Made by a program: the position numbers and the translations under genes. Shown one piece after another: positions 44,520-52,643 of a stretch of DNA of 64,000 nucleotides. Positions within the stretch are counted from its first letter, which is position 1. Every line of letters begins with the position of its first letter. The DNA comes from Sulfobacillus acidophilus DSM 10332 (GTDB taxonomy: Bacteria > Bacillota > Sulfobacillia > Sulfobacillales > Sulfobacillaceae): positions 2,108,001-2,172,000 of the forward strand of contig CP003179.1 of NCBI GenBank assembly GCA_000237975.1. Reading direction: 5' to 3'. The notes under the pieces were generated by a model that searched no databases, was not told the origin of the DNA, and saw only the letters and a program-made list of their open reading frames with translations.

Positions 44520-46063
44520 ACCTTCATGCACCCACTAGTATGGCAGTCACCGTCGTCATCTATTTCGCCGTCGTTATCGGATTGGGCCTTTGGGCCAGCC
44601 GCGGGACGCGTAACTTGGCCGATTATTATATCGCCGGCCGAAACGCCCCGCGCTGGGTTGCCATTATTTCCGGCAGTGCCGCGGTGATGAGCGGGTTCGG
44701 GTTGGTCGGTCTACCGGGATTGGCTTACGCTTACGGCGGTGTCGTCTTCTTTTTGCAGGTCTTCGCCATCCTCGGATTTAGCGTCGCCGCGTTTTTGGCT
44801 TCCCGGAAAATGCGCACATTGACGGAGGTTAAAGAAGCCTATACCGTGCCGGATGCCATGGCGCTCCGCTACCCGTCCATGCCTCGGGTCATGCGTATCG
44901 TCGGGATTTTGGGATTGATTGTCGGTATGCTCGGCTATCTATCGGTTGAATTTCAAGCTTTAGGCGTCGTGCTGTCTTCACTGCTACCTATATCGTATTG
45001 GTCCGGTGTCCTTTTAGGTACCGCCATCGTAGCCGTTTACACGATCGTTGGGGGTATCCGGGCCGGAATTTGGACGGATTTGTTTCAATTTTCCCTGGAA
45101 ATGCTGGCCGGCATCACGGTCATCATCACCGTCTTTATCCTGGTCGGTAACCCGGCCCACATTTTGGCCGTTTTGGCCCGATCGCCAGGTACCTGGCGAT
45201 ATCACGCGGCCCCCTGGTGGCCGGCCGGCACCGCCGGATTGGGCATGGGAGCGGCGATTGCCTGGGCATTTGAATTCGGTCTCGGCGGCGCCGGTCAACC
45301 GCAGCTGCTAGCCAAGTACTACGTACACCGCCGCGTGGAAAACACCCGCTATCAAGCCTTAGGGAATGGCCTGACCTATTCTATCGCGGCCTTCATGATA
45401 TTTAGCGGACTTGGACTGGCGGCGCTATCGGCCACCCATCGGGCTCCGGTGCTTAGTAACCCGGACTATGCCGCACCGTACTTTTTCATTCACTATATTC
45501 CCACTTGGCTAAGCGGGATCGTGTTTACCGCCTTGATTGCCGCGTCCATGGCCACGGTCAACGGATTTTCCAATATTGCCTCTGCCGCGATAACCCGGGA
45601 TTTCATGCAAGGCGTGTTGGGACTTCAGTTCACCAATAAGCAAGGGCTTTTATGGGGACGTCTGTGGACCTTTCTGCTATTGGCGATTGCGCTCTTGGTC
45701 ACCTACTGGCGGTCGAGCCTCATCGGCATTGCCGGAACCGAGGCTTGGGGACTTTTGGCCGCGGTTTTTCTGCCTGCCGTTGCTATTGGCCTCAATTGGC
45801 GGCGCGGCACTGGATGGGGAGTGGTCGTTTCGGGCCTGATTGCCATTGTCGGCGGCACCCTGGTCACGGTCACCAACTGGAATCCCGGCGGGTTCTTCGG
45901 CATCGCCGTAATTATTGCCGCATCCATAATGGCTTATTGGATCATCTCGCTGGTTACCCCGGCCGAAGTGCTCGACCCGGCTATGGAGGCTATCGTCGGC
46001 ATGGGTTCGGTGCCTCCTCCGGTGACCGCAGTGGCGGCCAGCGACCCGATATCAACCCCGTAA
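44516..46063 (+). CDS. Sodium:solute symporter (SSS family)
   Basis: 515 residues with about 13 membrane helices. SRGTRNLADYYIAGRNAPRW near residue 24, SGSAAVMSGFGLVGLPGLAY, VGGIRAGIWTDLFQ and ALIAASMATVNGFSNIASAAITRD match the family's conserved sites. The next gene is an acyl-CoA synthetase, so a carboxylic acid that is then activated to a CoA ester is the likely substrate. A cUUCGg-type stem follows the gene. Confidence 0.88.
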   Translation: MNLHAPTSMAVTVVIYFAVVIGLGLWASRGTRNLADYYIAGRNAPRWVAIISGSAAVMSGFGLVGLPGLAYAYGGVVFFLQVFAILGFSVAAFLASRKMRTLTEVKEAYTVPDAMALRYPSMPRVMRIVGILGLIVGMLGYLSVEFQALGVVLSSLLPISYWSGVLLGTAIVAVYTIVGGIRAGIWTDLFQFSLEMLAGITVIITVFILVGNPAHILAVLARSPGTWRYHAAPWWPAGTAGLGMGAAIAWAFEFGLGGAGQPQLLAKYYVHRRVENTRYQALGNGLTYSIAAFMIFSGLGLAALSATHRAPVLSNPDYAAPYFFIHYIPTWLSGIVFTALIAASMATVNGFSNIASAAITRDFMQGVLGLQFTNKQGLLWGRLWTFLLLAIALLVTYWRSSLIGIAGTEAWGLLAAVFLPAVAIGLNWRRGTGWGVVVSGLIAIVGGTLVTVTNWNPGGFFGIAVIIAASIMAYWIISLVTPAEVLDPAMEAIVGMGSVPPPVTAVAASDPISTP

Positions 46064-46068
46064 TGGTC

Positions 46069-46086
46069 GGGGGCCTTCGGGCCCCC
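46069..46086 (+). terminator. Stem with TTCG loop between symporter and synthetase
   Basis: GGGGGCC (46069-46075) and GGCCCCC (46080-46086) pair around TTCG, an extra-stable loop. No T-run follows; the synthetase start is about 30 bases on. Confidence 0.6.
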
Positions 46087-46114
46087 TCATCAACATCTTG
46101 GAGGCGCTACAACT

Positions 46115-47737
46115 ATGAATGATCGATATGCCGAACATTACCGCCGATTCCAATGGACCATACCGGCCGTATTCAATATCGGAGAGGCCGTTTTATCGGG
46201 AAAAGACCCGCAGGCGGTCGCCGTCTGGGATGTCGCCGACGATTTGACCACCCGGCGGTATACCTTCGGGGACCTAGCCCAAGACGCTCGGCGCTTGGCC
46301 AACGTCTATCAATCGCTGGGCGTCGAACCGGGAGACCGTATCGGCATTTTGCTCTCACAGAGTGTCGAACTAGTGGTGTCCCACATTGCCGCTTATTTGG
46401 TCGGCGCTATTGCCGTCCCGCTATTCGCCCTCTTTGGTGAGGATGCGATTACCTACCGGGTCAACGACGCGGGGTGTCGCATTTTGGTGGCCGACGGTAT
46501 GGACTGGCCTCGGTTGGCACCGATCCGCGATCAATGGTCTACCGTCCACCATATCATTTTGACCCGGCAACCGGATGGTCCAGCAGAAAACACCCTTCTC
46601 TGGGATACGTTACTCACCGGGGCCTCCGACCGGTTTAATCCCCGTCCCACCGGTGCGGACGATCCCGCCGTCATTATCTATACGTCGGGTACCACCGGCT
46701 CCCCCAAAGGGGCGCTCCATGCCCATCGGGTCCTCTTGGGCCACTTGCCCGGCGTGGTGATGCCGCACCAACAATTTCCCCAACCGGGCGACGTCATGTG
46801 GACACCCGCCGACTGGGCATGGATTGGCGGGCTATTGGACGTATTGCTGCCGAGCCTTTACGCCGGCGTTCCGGTGGTAGCGTTTCGCCCCCGAAAATTT
46901 GATCCCGAACGGACCCTCGACTTACTTCAACGTCTGCCCATCCGAAACGTTTTCTTTCCGCCAACAGCGTTACGTCTATTGCGGACGTATACGGATCGGC
47001 CCCGCGACGGGGTTGCTCTCCGTACGTTAGCCAGCGGTGGCGAATCGTTGGGAGCCGATATGATCGACTGGATCCGCCGGGTCTTCGGCGTGACACCGGC
47101 CGAATTTTACGGCCAGACGGAAGCCAACCTCTTGGTCGCCAATGCCCCGGACATTTTCCCGCCGACACCCGGGTCAATGGGCCGCCCGGTTTGGGGCCAC
47201 GATATCCGGATCGTTCAAGAAAACGGGGAGGAAGCCCCCATCGGCGAGGTCGGGGAGATCACGGTCACATTGCCCGATCCGGTGGCCTTTTTGCATTACT
47301 GGAACCGCCCGGAAGCCACCGAAGCCAAAACCGCCGGCGGCCGGGTGCATACTGGCGACTTGGGCCGGCAGGATGAGCGCGGTTACCTCTATTTTGTTGG
47401 ACGGGTCGACGATGTCATTAATTCCTCAGGTTACCGAATCGGGCCCACCGAAATCGAATCGGTCATCGCCTCCCATCCGGCGGTCGCGCTCAATGCAGTC
47501 GTCGGTAAGCCGGATCCCATTCGGGGCGAAATCGTCAAAGCGTTTATCGTACCGACCACCCCCACGATAGACCGGGACCGGGTAGCGAGAGAAATTCAGG
47601 ATATGGTGCGAAAACGGCTGGGCGCCCACGAATATCCCCGGGAAATCGAATTTGTCGATACTTTGCCGATGACCACCACCGGAAAAATTCAACGCAACGT
47701 CCTTCGGCAGCGTGAAAGCGCCCGAAAACCCTCATGA
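46115..47737 (+). CDS. AMP-forming acyl-CoA synthetase
   Basis: 540 residues in the ANL superfamily. The P-loop YTSGTTGSPKGALHAH is near residue 190, followed by FYGQTEANL, GDLGRQDERGYLYFVGRVDDVI with the hinge, and TTTGKIQRNVLR with the catalytic Lys near residue 528. The sequence resembles short and medium-chain (acetyl-/ACSM-type) synthetases. With the symporter upstream it likely activates an imported carboxylic acid. The substrate is not clear from the sequence. It ends at a terminator shared with the convergent XdhC gene. Confidence 0.87.
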   Translation: MNDRYAEHYRRFQWTIPAVFNIGEAVLSGKDPQAVAVWDVADDLTTRRYTFGDLAQDARRLANVYQSLGVEPGDRIGILLSQSVELVVSHIAAYLVGAIAVPLFALFGEDAITYRVNDAGCRILVADGMDWPRLAPIRDQWSTVHHIILTRQPDGPAENTLLWDTLLTGASDRFNPRPTGADDPAVIIYTSGTTGSPKGALHAHRVLLGHLPGVVMPHQQFPQPGDVMWTPADWAWIGGLLDVLLPSLYAGVPVVAFRPRKFDPERTLDLLQRLPIRNVFFPPTALRLLRTYTDRPRDGVALRTLASGGESLGADMIDWIRRVFGVTPAEFYGQTEANLLVANAPDIFPPTPGSMGRPVWGHDIRIVQENGEEAPIGEVGEITVTLPDPVAFLHYWNRPEATEAKTAGGRVHTGDLGRQDERGYLYFVGRVDDVINSSGYRIGPTEIESVIASHPAVALNAVVGKPDPIRGEIVKAFIVPTTPTIDRDRVAREIQDMVRKRLGAHEYPREIEFVDTLPMTTTGKIQRNVLRQRESARKPS

Positions 47738-47743
47738 CGACGG

Positions 47744-47764
47744 CGGGGTGCCACCGGCACCCCG
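47744..47764. terminator. Stem between convergent genes
   Basis: CGGGGTGCC (47744-47752) pairs perfectly with GGCACCCCG (47756-47764) around ACC. It separates the acyl-CoA synthetase (+) from the XdhC gene (-). Confidence 0.65.
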
Positions 47765-47786
47765 TAATCTCTCGGCCCCGCCGAAC

Positions 47787-48803
47787 TCAGGCATGAATTT
47801 GCGCCCGGCCGTTCAGTGGGCGTCCCGAGCCTCCCCGGCGCACCGCCATCAATTCCGCCACGATACTGACGGCCACCTCGTCCGGGGTTTCCGCCCCCAG
47901 GTCAAGCCCCACCGGGGCATGGATGGGTAAATCGAGAGAATTCACCTCGATGTGCGCCAGCATTTCGTCGGTCCGTTGCCGCGGCCCCAAAATCCCCACA
48001 AACCGGGGCTGACTTCGGGACGCCAACCGTATCGCGTCCTCGTCCCGCCGTTTATGATGGTTCATAATCACCCAATAACTGCCCATAACCTCTTCCGGAT
48101 CGACTTGGCCGGGTTCCGACACCCAATGCTCGGCCTCCGGAAACCGGGTCCCGTTATTGACCTGCGGTCGTGGGTCCAACACCGCCACCGTAAATCCCGC
48201 CCATCGCGCCAAACGGGCGACGGGCTCGGCATCATGACCGGCACCACAGAGGATCACCCGGTCGGCCGGTCGCATCACGTCCCACCAATACCCGTGACGG
48301 ACGCCCGATTCCGGGCCTGACCATGTCTCTGACCATCGCACCCAGTCCGGCACGTCACCCGTTCGCCAATCCCTGGTCATGAGAAAACGGCGCCCTTGTG
48401 GGATTTCGGCCCCCCACCACACCAACCGATCCTGTTTCACGGCTTGGCCAAACGCTTGCCAAAACGGCTCGTCCGGAACAACCGGTTCAAGCCAAATATC
48501 GACCGAACCCTTACACCCGATCCCGAGTCCCCACATGTCATCTTCCGCCAATTCATAATGGTGCAGACTGGCTTTCTTTGTCCGGAAGACATGTTCTGCC
48601 TGAAGAAACAATTCGCCTTCGAGACAACCGCCGCTAAGGGTTCCGCGCATCCGGCCGTCCTCACAAATAATCATTTTGGCCCCGGGCCGGCGATATGCCG
48701 ACCCGCGAACGCTCACCAAGGTAGCCAGTACCGAGGCGTGGCCTTGACGGCTCGTCTCCTCGACAAATTCCCATAGGGAGCGGGCTTCCATAATACTCGA
48801 CAT
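47787..48803 (-). CDS. XdhC/CoxI-family molybdenum cofactor maturation protein
   Basis: 338 residues. N-terminal XdhC domain: ASVLATLVSVRGSAYRRPGAKM, then GTLSGGCLEGELFLQAEHV. C-terminal Rossmann-like half: VILCGAGHDAEPVARLARWAGFTVAVLDPR, typical of XdhC C-termini. These proteins bind molybdopterin and load sulfurated cofactor into xanthine dehydrogenase/CODH-type enzymes. It lies at the end of the operon that encodes such an enzyme (52640-55441). Confidence 0.87.
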   Translation of the reverse strand: MSSIMEARSLWEFVEETSRQGHASVLATLVSVRGSAYRRPGAKMIICEDGRMRGTLSGGCLEGELFLQAEHVFRTKKASLHHYELAEDDMWGLGIGCKGSVDIWLEPVVPDEPFWQAFGQAVKQDRLVWWGAEIPQGRRFLMTRDWRTGDVPDWVRWSETWSGPESGVRHGYWWDVMRPADRVILCGAGHDAEPVARLARWAGFTVAVLDPRPQVNNGTRFPEAEHWVSEPGQVDPEEVMGSYWVIMNHHKRRDEDAIRLASRSQPRFVGILGPRQRTDEMLAHIEVNSLDLPIHAPVGLDLGAETPDEVAVSIVAELMAVRRGGSGRPLNGRAQIHA

Positions 48804-48886
48804 GCGTTATTCCCCCATGCCATCGAAAGTGTCGTAATCCCGGCGCATCCATTCCGACATCCTTCCGACTGCGCTGCGAACGGCCG

Positions 48887-50365
48887 TTAGGCATACCTTT
48901 TCGGCATACGCCGCGGATCGGCAATCTGTTCATATGCGTAGGCCAACGCGAGAAGCTTCGGTTCGTCATACGGTTTACCGATTAATTCGACGCCCACGGG
49001 CAGCCCGTCATCGGTTAACCCGCCCGGCATCGACAGAGCCGGCAGCCCGGATTGAGACGCAATCAGCGTATTGGTAGGAAACGTCATGGTGGTCCATTTG
49101 CCGGCATACAGATCGTCCCATGTGGGAGGAAGCACCTGGACGTCGGGAAACAATAGGGCATCCAGCCGCTTTTGAGCCAGCACATTTAAAATAGCCTCGC
49201 GAAAACGCATTTGGGAATGCCGACGCCGGAAATAATCCGGGAGCGTCTCCGGCTCCTCCGGACCCGCCGCAATATCATGGAACAAGTCCAGCATTTCATG
49301 AAATTGCCGCTGCCGATAGATCTCGTCAAACGTCAGGCCGCCAGTCTCGGGTTTGGTCCGCAAAAACCGATCGATGTCCGATTTCGACTGAAGCGCATAC
49401 ATGGCCGTCTCCGCCAAAAACGCGTCCAGATCAGGAACGGCCACCGGGTCAATGATTTCGGCGCCCGCATCTTTCATAGCCAAAAGGGTTTCGGTTACTC
49501 GCGCATTGACCGGAGCCGATTCCGCGGCATGTTCCGGCCCGAACGCTTGCCGGAGGACGCCGATGCGGGTACCTTTCAAGGCATTTTCCGAAAGCGCCGC
49601 CGAGCCGGCACCCGCCTGGTGATAAAGCGCGGCGACCGTCATCGGATCCGACGGATCATATCCGACTAACCCGTCGAAAAGCCGGGCTAAATCCTTGACC
49701 GTCCGGGCCATCGGTCCCGGGGTATCCTGAAAATGTACCAAGGGGGACAGGCCCGTGCGGCTAATCATGCCGGTGGTGACCCTTAAGCCAAAAATGCCCG
49801 TAAACGACGCGGGTACCCGGACGGACCCGCCCGTATCCTCACCGATTCCGATCATACCGAGATTTGTCGTCACGGCAACCGCCGTCCCGCTACTGGAGCC
49901 CCCCGGCTCCCGACTCAATGCGAAGGGATTTTTGGTCTCCCCGGAGACGGACGAAAAGGAAAACCAACTCGCCGCAAAGTCAGGCATGGCGGACTTGGCT
50001 AAGATGACGGCTCCAGCGTCGCGCAGCTTTTTGATAATCGTGGCGTCCTCCGAGGGCACGTAAGAATCAAAAACGACCGAGCCGAACGTCGTGCGAATCC
50101 CGCGGGTTTCCACCTGGTCTTTGACAACGACGGGTACGCCGTGGAGAGGACCGACCAAGCCGCCCCGTTTTCGGTAATCCTCATCCAGCCGTTTAGCGTC
50201 ATCCCTGGCATCGGGATTAACGGTAACCACGGCATGAAGTTCCGGATTATACTGTTCGATCCGTGCCAGGTACCCGTCTACGACTTCCTCCACGGTTGCT
50301 TCATGCGACTCGATGGCCGAATGAAGCCCTTCAACGGTGCATTCCAACAGATCAAACGAAGCCAT
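48887..50365 (-). CDS. Amidase (amidase signature family)
   Basis: 492 residues from the ATG at 50363-50365 with GGAGGTG seven bases upstream. The catalytic Ser-Ser-Lys set is present: VVVKDQVET with the Lys, REPGGSSSGTAVAV with a Ser, and GEDTGGSVRVPASFTG with the Ser nucleophile region. These enzymes hydrolyse linear or cyclic amides. In this operon, next to PxpA and a molybdenum hydroxylase, ring-opened amide products are likely substrates; GatA-type tRNA amidotransferase is unlikely since GatB and GatC are absent. Confidence 0.87.
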   Translation of the reverse strand: MASFDLLECTVEGLHSAIESHEATVEEVVDGYLARIEQYNPELHAVVTVNPDARDDAKRLDEDYRKRGGLVGPLHGVPVVVKDQVETRGIRTTFGSVVFDSYVPSEDATIIKKLRDAGAVILAKSAMPDFAASWFSFSSVSGETKNPFALSREPGGSSSGTAVAVTTNLGMIGIGEDTGGSVRVPASFTGIFGLRVTTGMISRTGLSPLVHFQDTPGPMARTVKDLARLFDGLVGYDPSDPMTVAALYHQAGAGSAALSENALKGTRIGVLRQAFGPEHAAESAPVNARVTETLLAMKDAGAEIIDPVAVPDLDAFLAETAMYALQSKSDIDRFLRTKPETGGLTFDEIYRQRQFHEMLDLFHDIAAGPEEPETLPDYFRRRHSQMRFREAILNVLAQKRLDALLFPDVQVLPPTWDDLYAGKWTTMTFPTNTLIASQSGLPALSMPGGLTDDGLPVGVELIGKPYDEPKLLALAYAYEQIADPRRMPKRYA

Positions 50366-50503
50366 AAAAAACACCTCCATCATCGGACAGATTCAAGGAA
50401 ACCCCATCCCCAGACCACCTGGGCCGGCGGCCAGGAGATTTTTCGGTTCCGAGTCGCCCCACAGAATTTAAGTTGTTCCATTTACGGCGCAGGTTCCTTG
50501 CCG

Positions 50504-51259
50504 TCAGGACCCGACGGCAATTTCGGCATCCCGCAAGGTCTCCCGCAATATGCGGGCGATCGCGGACGCGTCCGGCGTATCCGAATGAATGCACACGGTA
50601 TCCGCCGCCAGAGAAATTTTCTGCCCGTCAGCCCCGATAAACTCCCCATGGGTGACGAGGCTCAGAACGCGTTGTGCCATTTGCCGCGGATTTCCCGTTT
50701 CTTCCACGGTCCACCCGAACATCTTGACGCCCGTATCCGCATAATACGGTCGGTCGACGAAATATTCGGAAACCGGCACGAGCCCGTAATGGCTGGCGGC
50801 CTTGGCGGTTTCGCTATTTGCGATAGTGTAAATCTTTAAGTGGGGATAGAGCTCCGCCACCTCCTTTAAAATGACGGCCGATAACGTATAGTCGGTTAAC
50901 GCCATCATATATAAGGCGCCGTGAAATTTTAGATGGTTCAGTGCCATCCCTTCCAATCGCAACACGGCATCCAAGGCCCCCATTTGATACACGGTGTAAT
51001 CGCGGGCTTCTTCCGGCGAAACCGAAATATACCGCCGGCCGAACCCGAGCTTGTCGGGAAACCCGACATGCGCGCCGACATGCACCCCATAGCGCTTCGC
51101 CAGCTGAACCGTTCGCCGCATAACCGACGGGTCTCCCCCGTGAAACCCGCATGCGACGTTCGCCGAAGAGATATACGGCATCAACTGCTCGTCGGCGCCG
51201 TACCGATAGACCCCAAAGCTTTCCCCCATGTCACTGTTGACGTCAATGCGATGCCTCAC
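50504..51259 (-). CDS. pxpA: LamB/YcsF family protein, 5-oxoprolinase subunit A homologue
   Basis: 251 residues. RIDVNSDMGESFGVYRYG at the N-terminus, NVACGFHGGDPSVMRRTV and VGAHVGFPDKLGFGRR are the family signatures. With PxpB and PxpC the protein opens 5-oxoproline using ATP, but neither partner is here. It overlaps the CoxM-type gene by four bases. In this operon it may open a lactam formed from a heterocycle by the hydroxylase. That is inference. Confidence 0.85.
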   Translation of the reverse strand: MRHRIDVNSDMGESFGVYRYGADEQLMPYISSANVACGFHGGDPSVMRRTVQLAKRYGVHVGAHVGFPDKLGFGRRYISVSPEEARDYTVYQMGALDAVLRLEGMALNHLKFHGALYMMALTDYTLSAVILKEVAELYPHLKIYTIANSETAKAASHYGLVPVSEYFVDRPYYADTGVKMFGWTVEETGNPRQMAQRVLSLVTHGEFIGADGQKISLAADTVCIHSDTPDASAIARILRETLRDAEIAVGS

Positions 51260-52143
51260 GCTTTAGCCCCCTCGACGCGCCCCTGGCCGTCCTCAGAAAA
51301 TGTTTCGACCAGCGCCCGACGAACGAGGGCTTTGACCACCGCCAGCCGGTACTCCGCCGAGGCTTCCGCGTCATCCATCGGATCACAGGCCGTCGCCGCC
51401 AGCTCTCCGGCTTGACGAAACAGAGTATCGTCGGGAAACTGGCCGACCAGGCTGTCTTCGGCCCGGCGGGCCCGTATCGGTGTCAGAGATGCCCCGTTGA
51501 TGCCGATGCGTACATCTCGAATCAGCCCGTGATCGTCGGCCACAATCCGCAAGGCTACGCCGCAGATGGCCAAATCGCCGTCGTCGCGCAAGGTGTGCTT
51601 CAGGTACATCGTTTTCGCATGCGCAGGTTGCGGAGGGATGATGATACGGGTCAATAATTCGTCGGGCTGAATATCCGTCGACATGTAATCCAGGAAGAAC
51701 TGGTCAATCGGCACTCGTCGCGACCGCGTCCGGTTTCGCAATTCCACGTGGGCATCCGACACGATGAGACTGGCCGGCGGATCGGAGCCGGGTTCCCCGT
51801 GCGCGATATTTCCTCCCCAGGTCCCCAAATTCCGGATCTGGCGCGCGGCCACCTTACGGGCGGTTCGAGGCAACAACGGGGCATAGTCGCTAAGAACGGG
51901 GTCCGTCGCGATGCGTTGATGCGTCACCATACTCCCGATGGAAAGACTGCCGTCCGGTTCTATGGCAATGTGGCGGAGTTCCTCCAGGGCGCTGAGACTC
52001 ATAATCGTATCGGGGTGCAGTAGCCCGAGCCTCAACATCACCAGCAAAGACTGCCCTCCGGCCATGATTTTGACGGTCTCTCCCTGATTTTTCTCCAGAT
52101 ACTCCAAAGCCTCTCCGAGATCATGGGGACGAAAATATCTCAT
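51256..52143 (-). CDS. FAD-binding subunit of molybdenum hydroxylase (CoxM type)
   Basis: 295 residues. MAGGQSLLVMLRLG near residue 27 and GTWGGNIAHGEPGSDPPA near residue 106 are the two FAD-binding motifs of CoxM/XdhB-type subunits. It passes electrons from the iron-sulfur centres to an acceptor. It overlaps the PxpA gene and follows CoxG by 23 bases. Confidence 0.88.
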   Translation of the reverse strand: MRYFRPHDLGEALEYLEKNQGETVKIMAGGQSLLVMLRLGLLHPDTIMSLSALEELRHIAIEPDGSLSIGSMVTHQRIATDPVLSDYAPLLPRTARKVAARQIRNLGTWGGNIAHGEPGSDPPASLIVSDAHVELRNRTRSRRVPIDQFFLDYMSTDIQPDELLTRIIIPPQPAHAKTMYLKHTLRDDGDLAICGVALRIVADDHGLIRDVRIGINGASLTPIRARRAEDSLVGQFPDDTLFRQAGELAATACDPMDDAEASAEYRLAVVKALVRRALVETFSEDGQGRVEGAKA

Positions 52144-52166
52144 ACGACGCGCCTCCTCGTAAGTCT

Positions 52167-52643
52167 TTAATCCGACGGCAGCGGTTGGGCCGCGTCCCGT
52201 TCGACAAACGCCTGCAGGTTCGTGGCAAAATCGCGCATCATGGTCCGCATTTTCGGCCGGATCAATCCCCAGCCCAACGACGCGATTTTTCCGCGCAGAT
52301 CCACCTCGGAATCGAGGACGATTTCGGTCCCCTCCGCTAAAGGATGAAGGGCGATGTCTTGGACCAATTTGACCGACGACCCGGTTCTTTCGTCCGTGAG
52401 ATGACTTTGCATGCGAAACCCGGCATGCGTAACGTTCGGTTCCCCCAACTCCAAAAGACCTTTGAACGAAAGCGCCAACGGACCCACCTTGACTTCGACG
52501 ACGAGCCGATACCGGTATTGATCCTCCGCCGCAATTTCCCGCACACCCGGTAGACAGCGCGCCACTTCGTCAAAGCGACGTGCCATGATGTCTTGTAATT
52601 GAGGACCGGGGACGGCGACGACAATCGACTCATGCACATTCAT
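52167..52643 (-). CDS. CoxG-family protein (SRPBCC fold)
   Basis: 158 residues. VAVPGPQLQDIMARRFDEVARCLPGV is typical of CoxG, followed by the beta-strands of a START/SRPBCC fold (VEVKVGPLALSFKG, EIVLDSEVDLRGKIASLGWG). Family members help recruit or anchor CO dehydrogenase-type enzymes to the membrane or bind quinones. The C-terminal membrane anchor seen in some CoxG is absent. It overlaps the CoxSL gene by four bases. Confidence 0.85.
   Translation of the reverse strand: MNVHESIVVAVPGPQLQDIMARRFDEVARCLPGVREIAAEDQYRYRLVVEVKVGPLALSFKGLLELGEPNVTHAGFRMQSHLTDERTGSSVKLVQDIALHPLAEGTEIVLDSEVDLRGKIASLGWGLIRPKMRTMMRDFATNLQAFVERDAAQPLPSD

Noticed and set aside
48887-50365. GatA subunit of tRNA amidotransferase
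   Set aside because: No gatB or gatC nearby, and the operon is catabolic.
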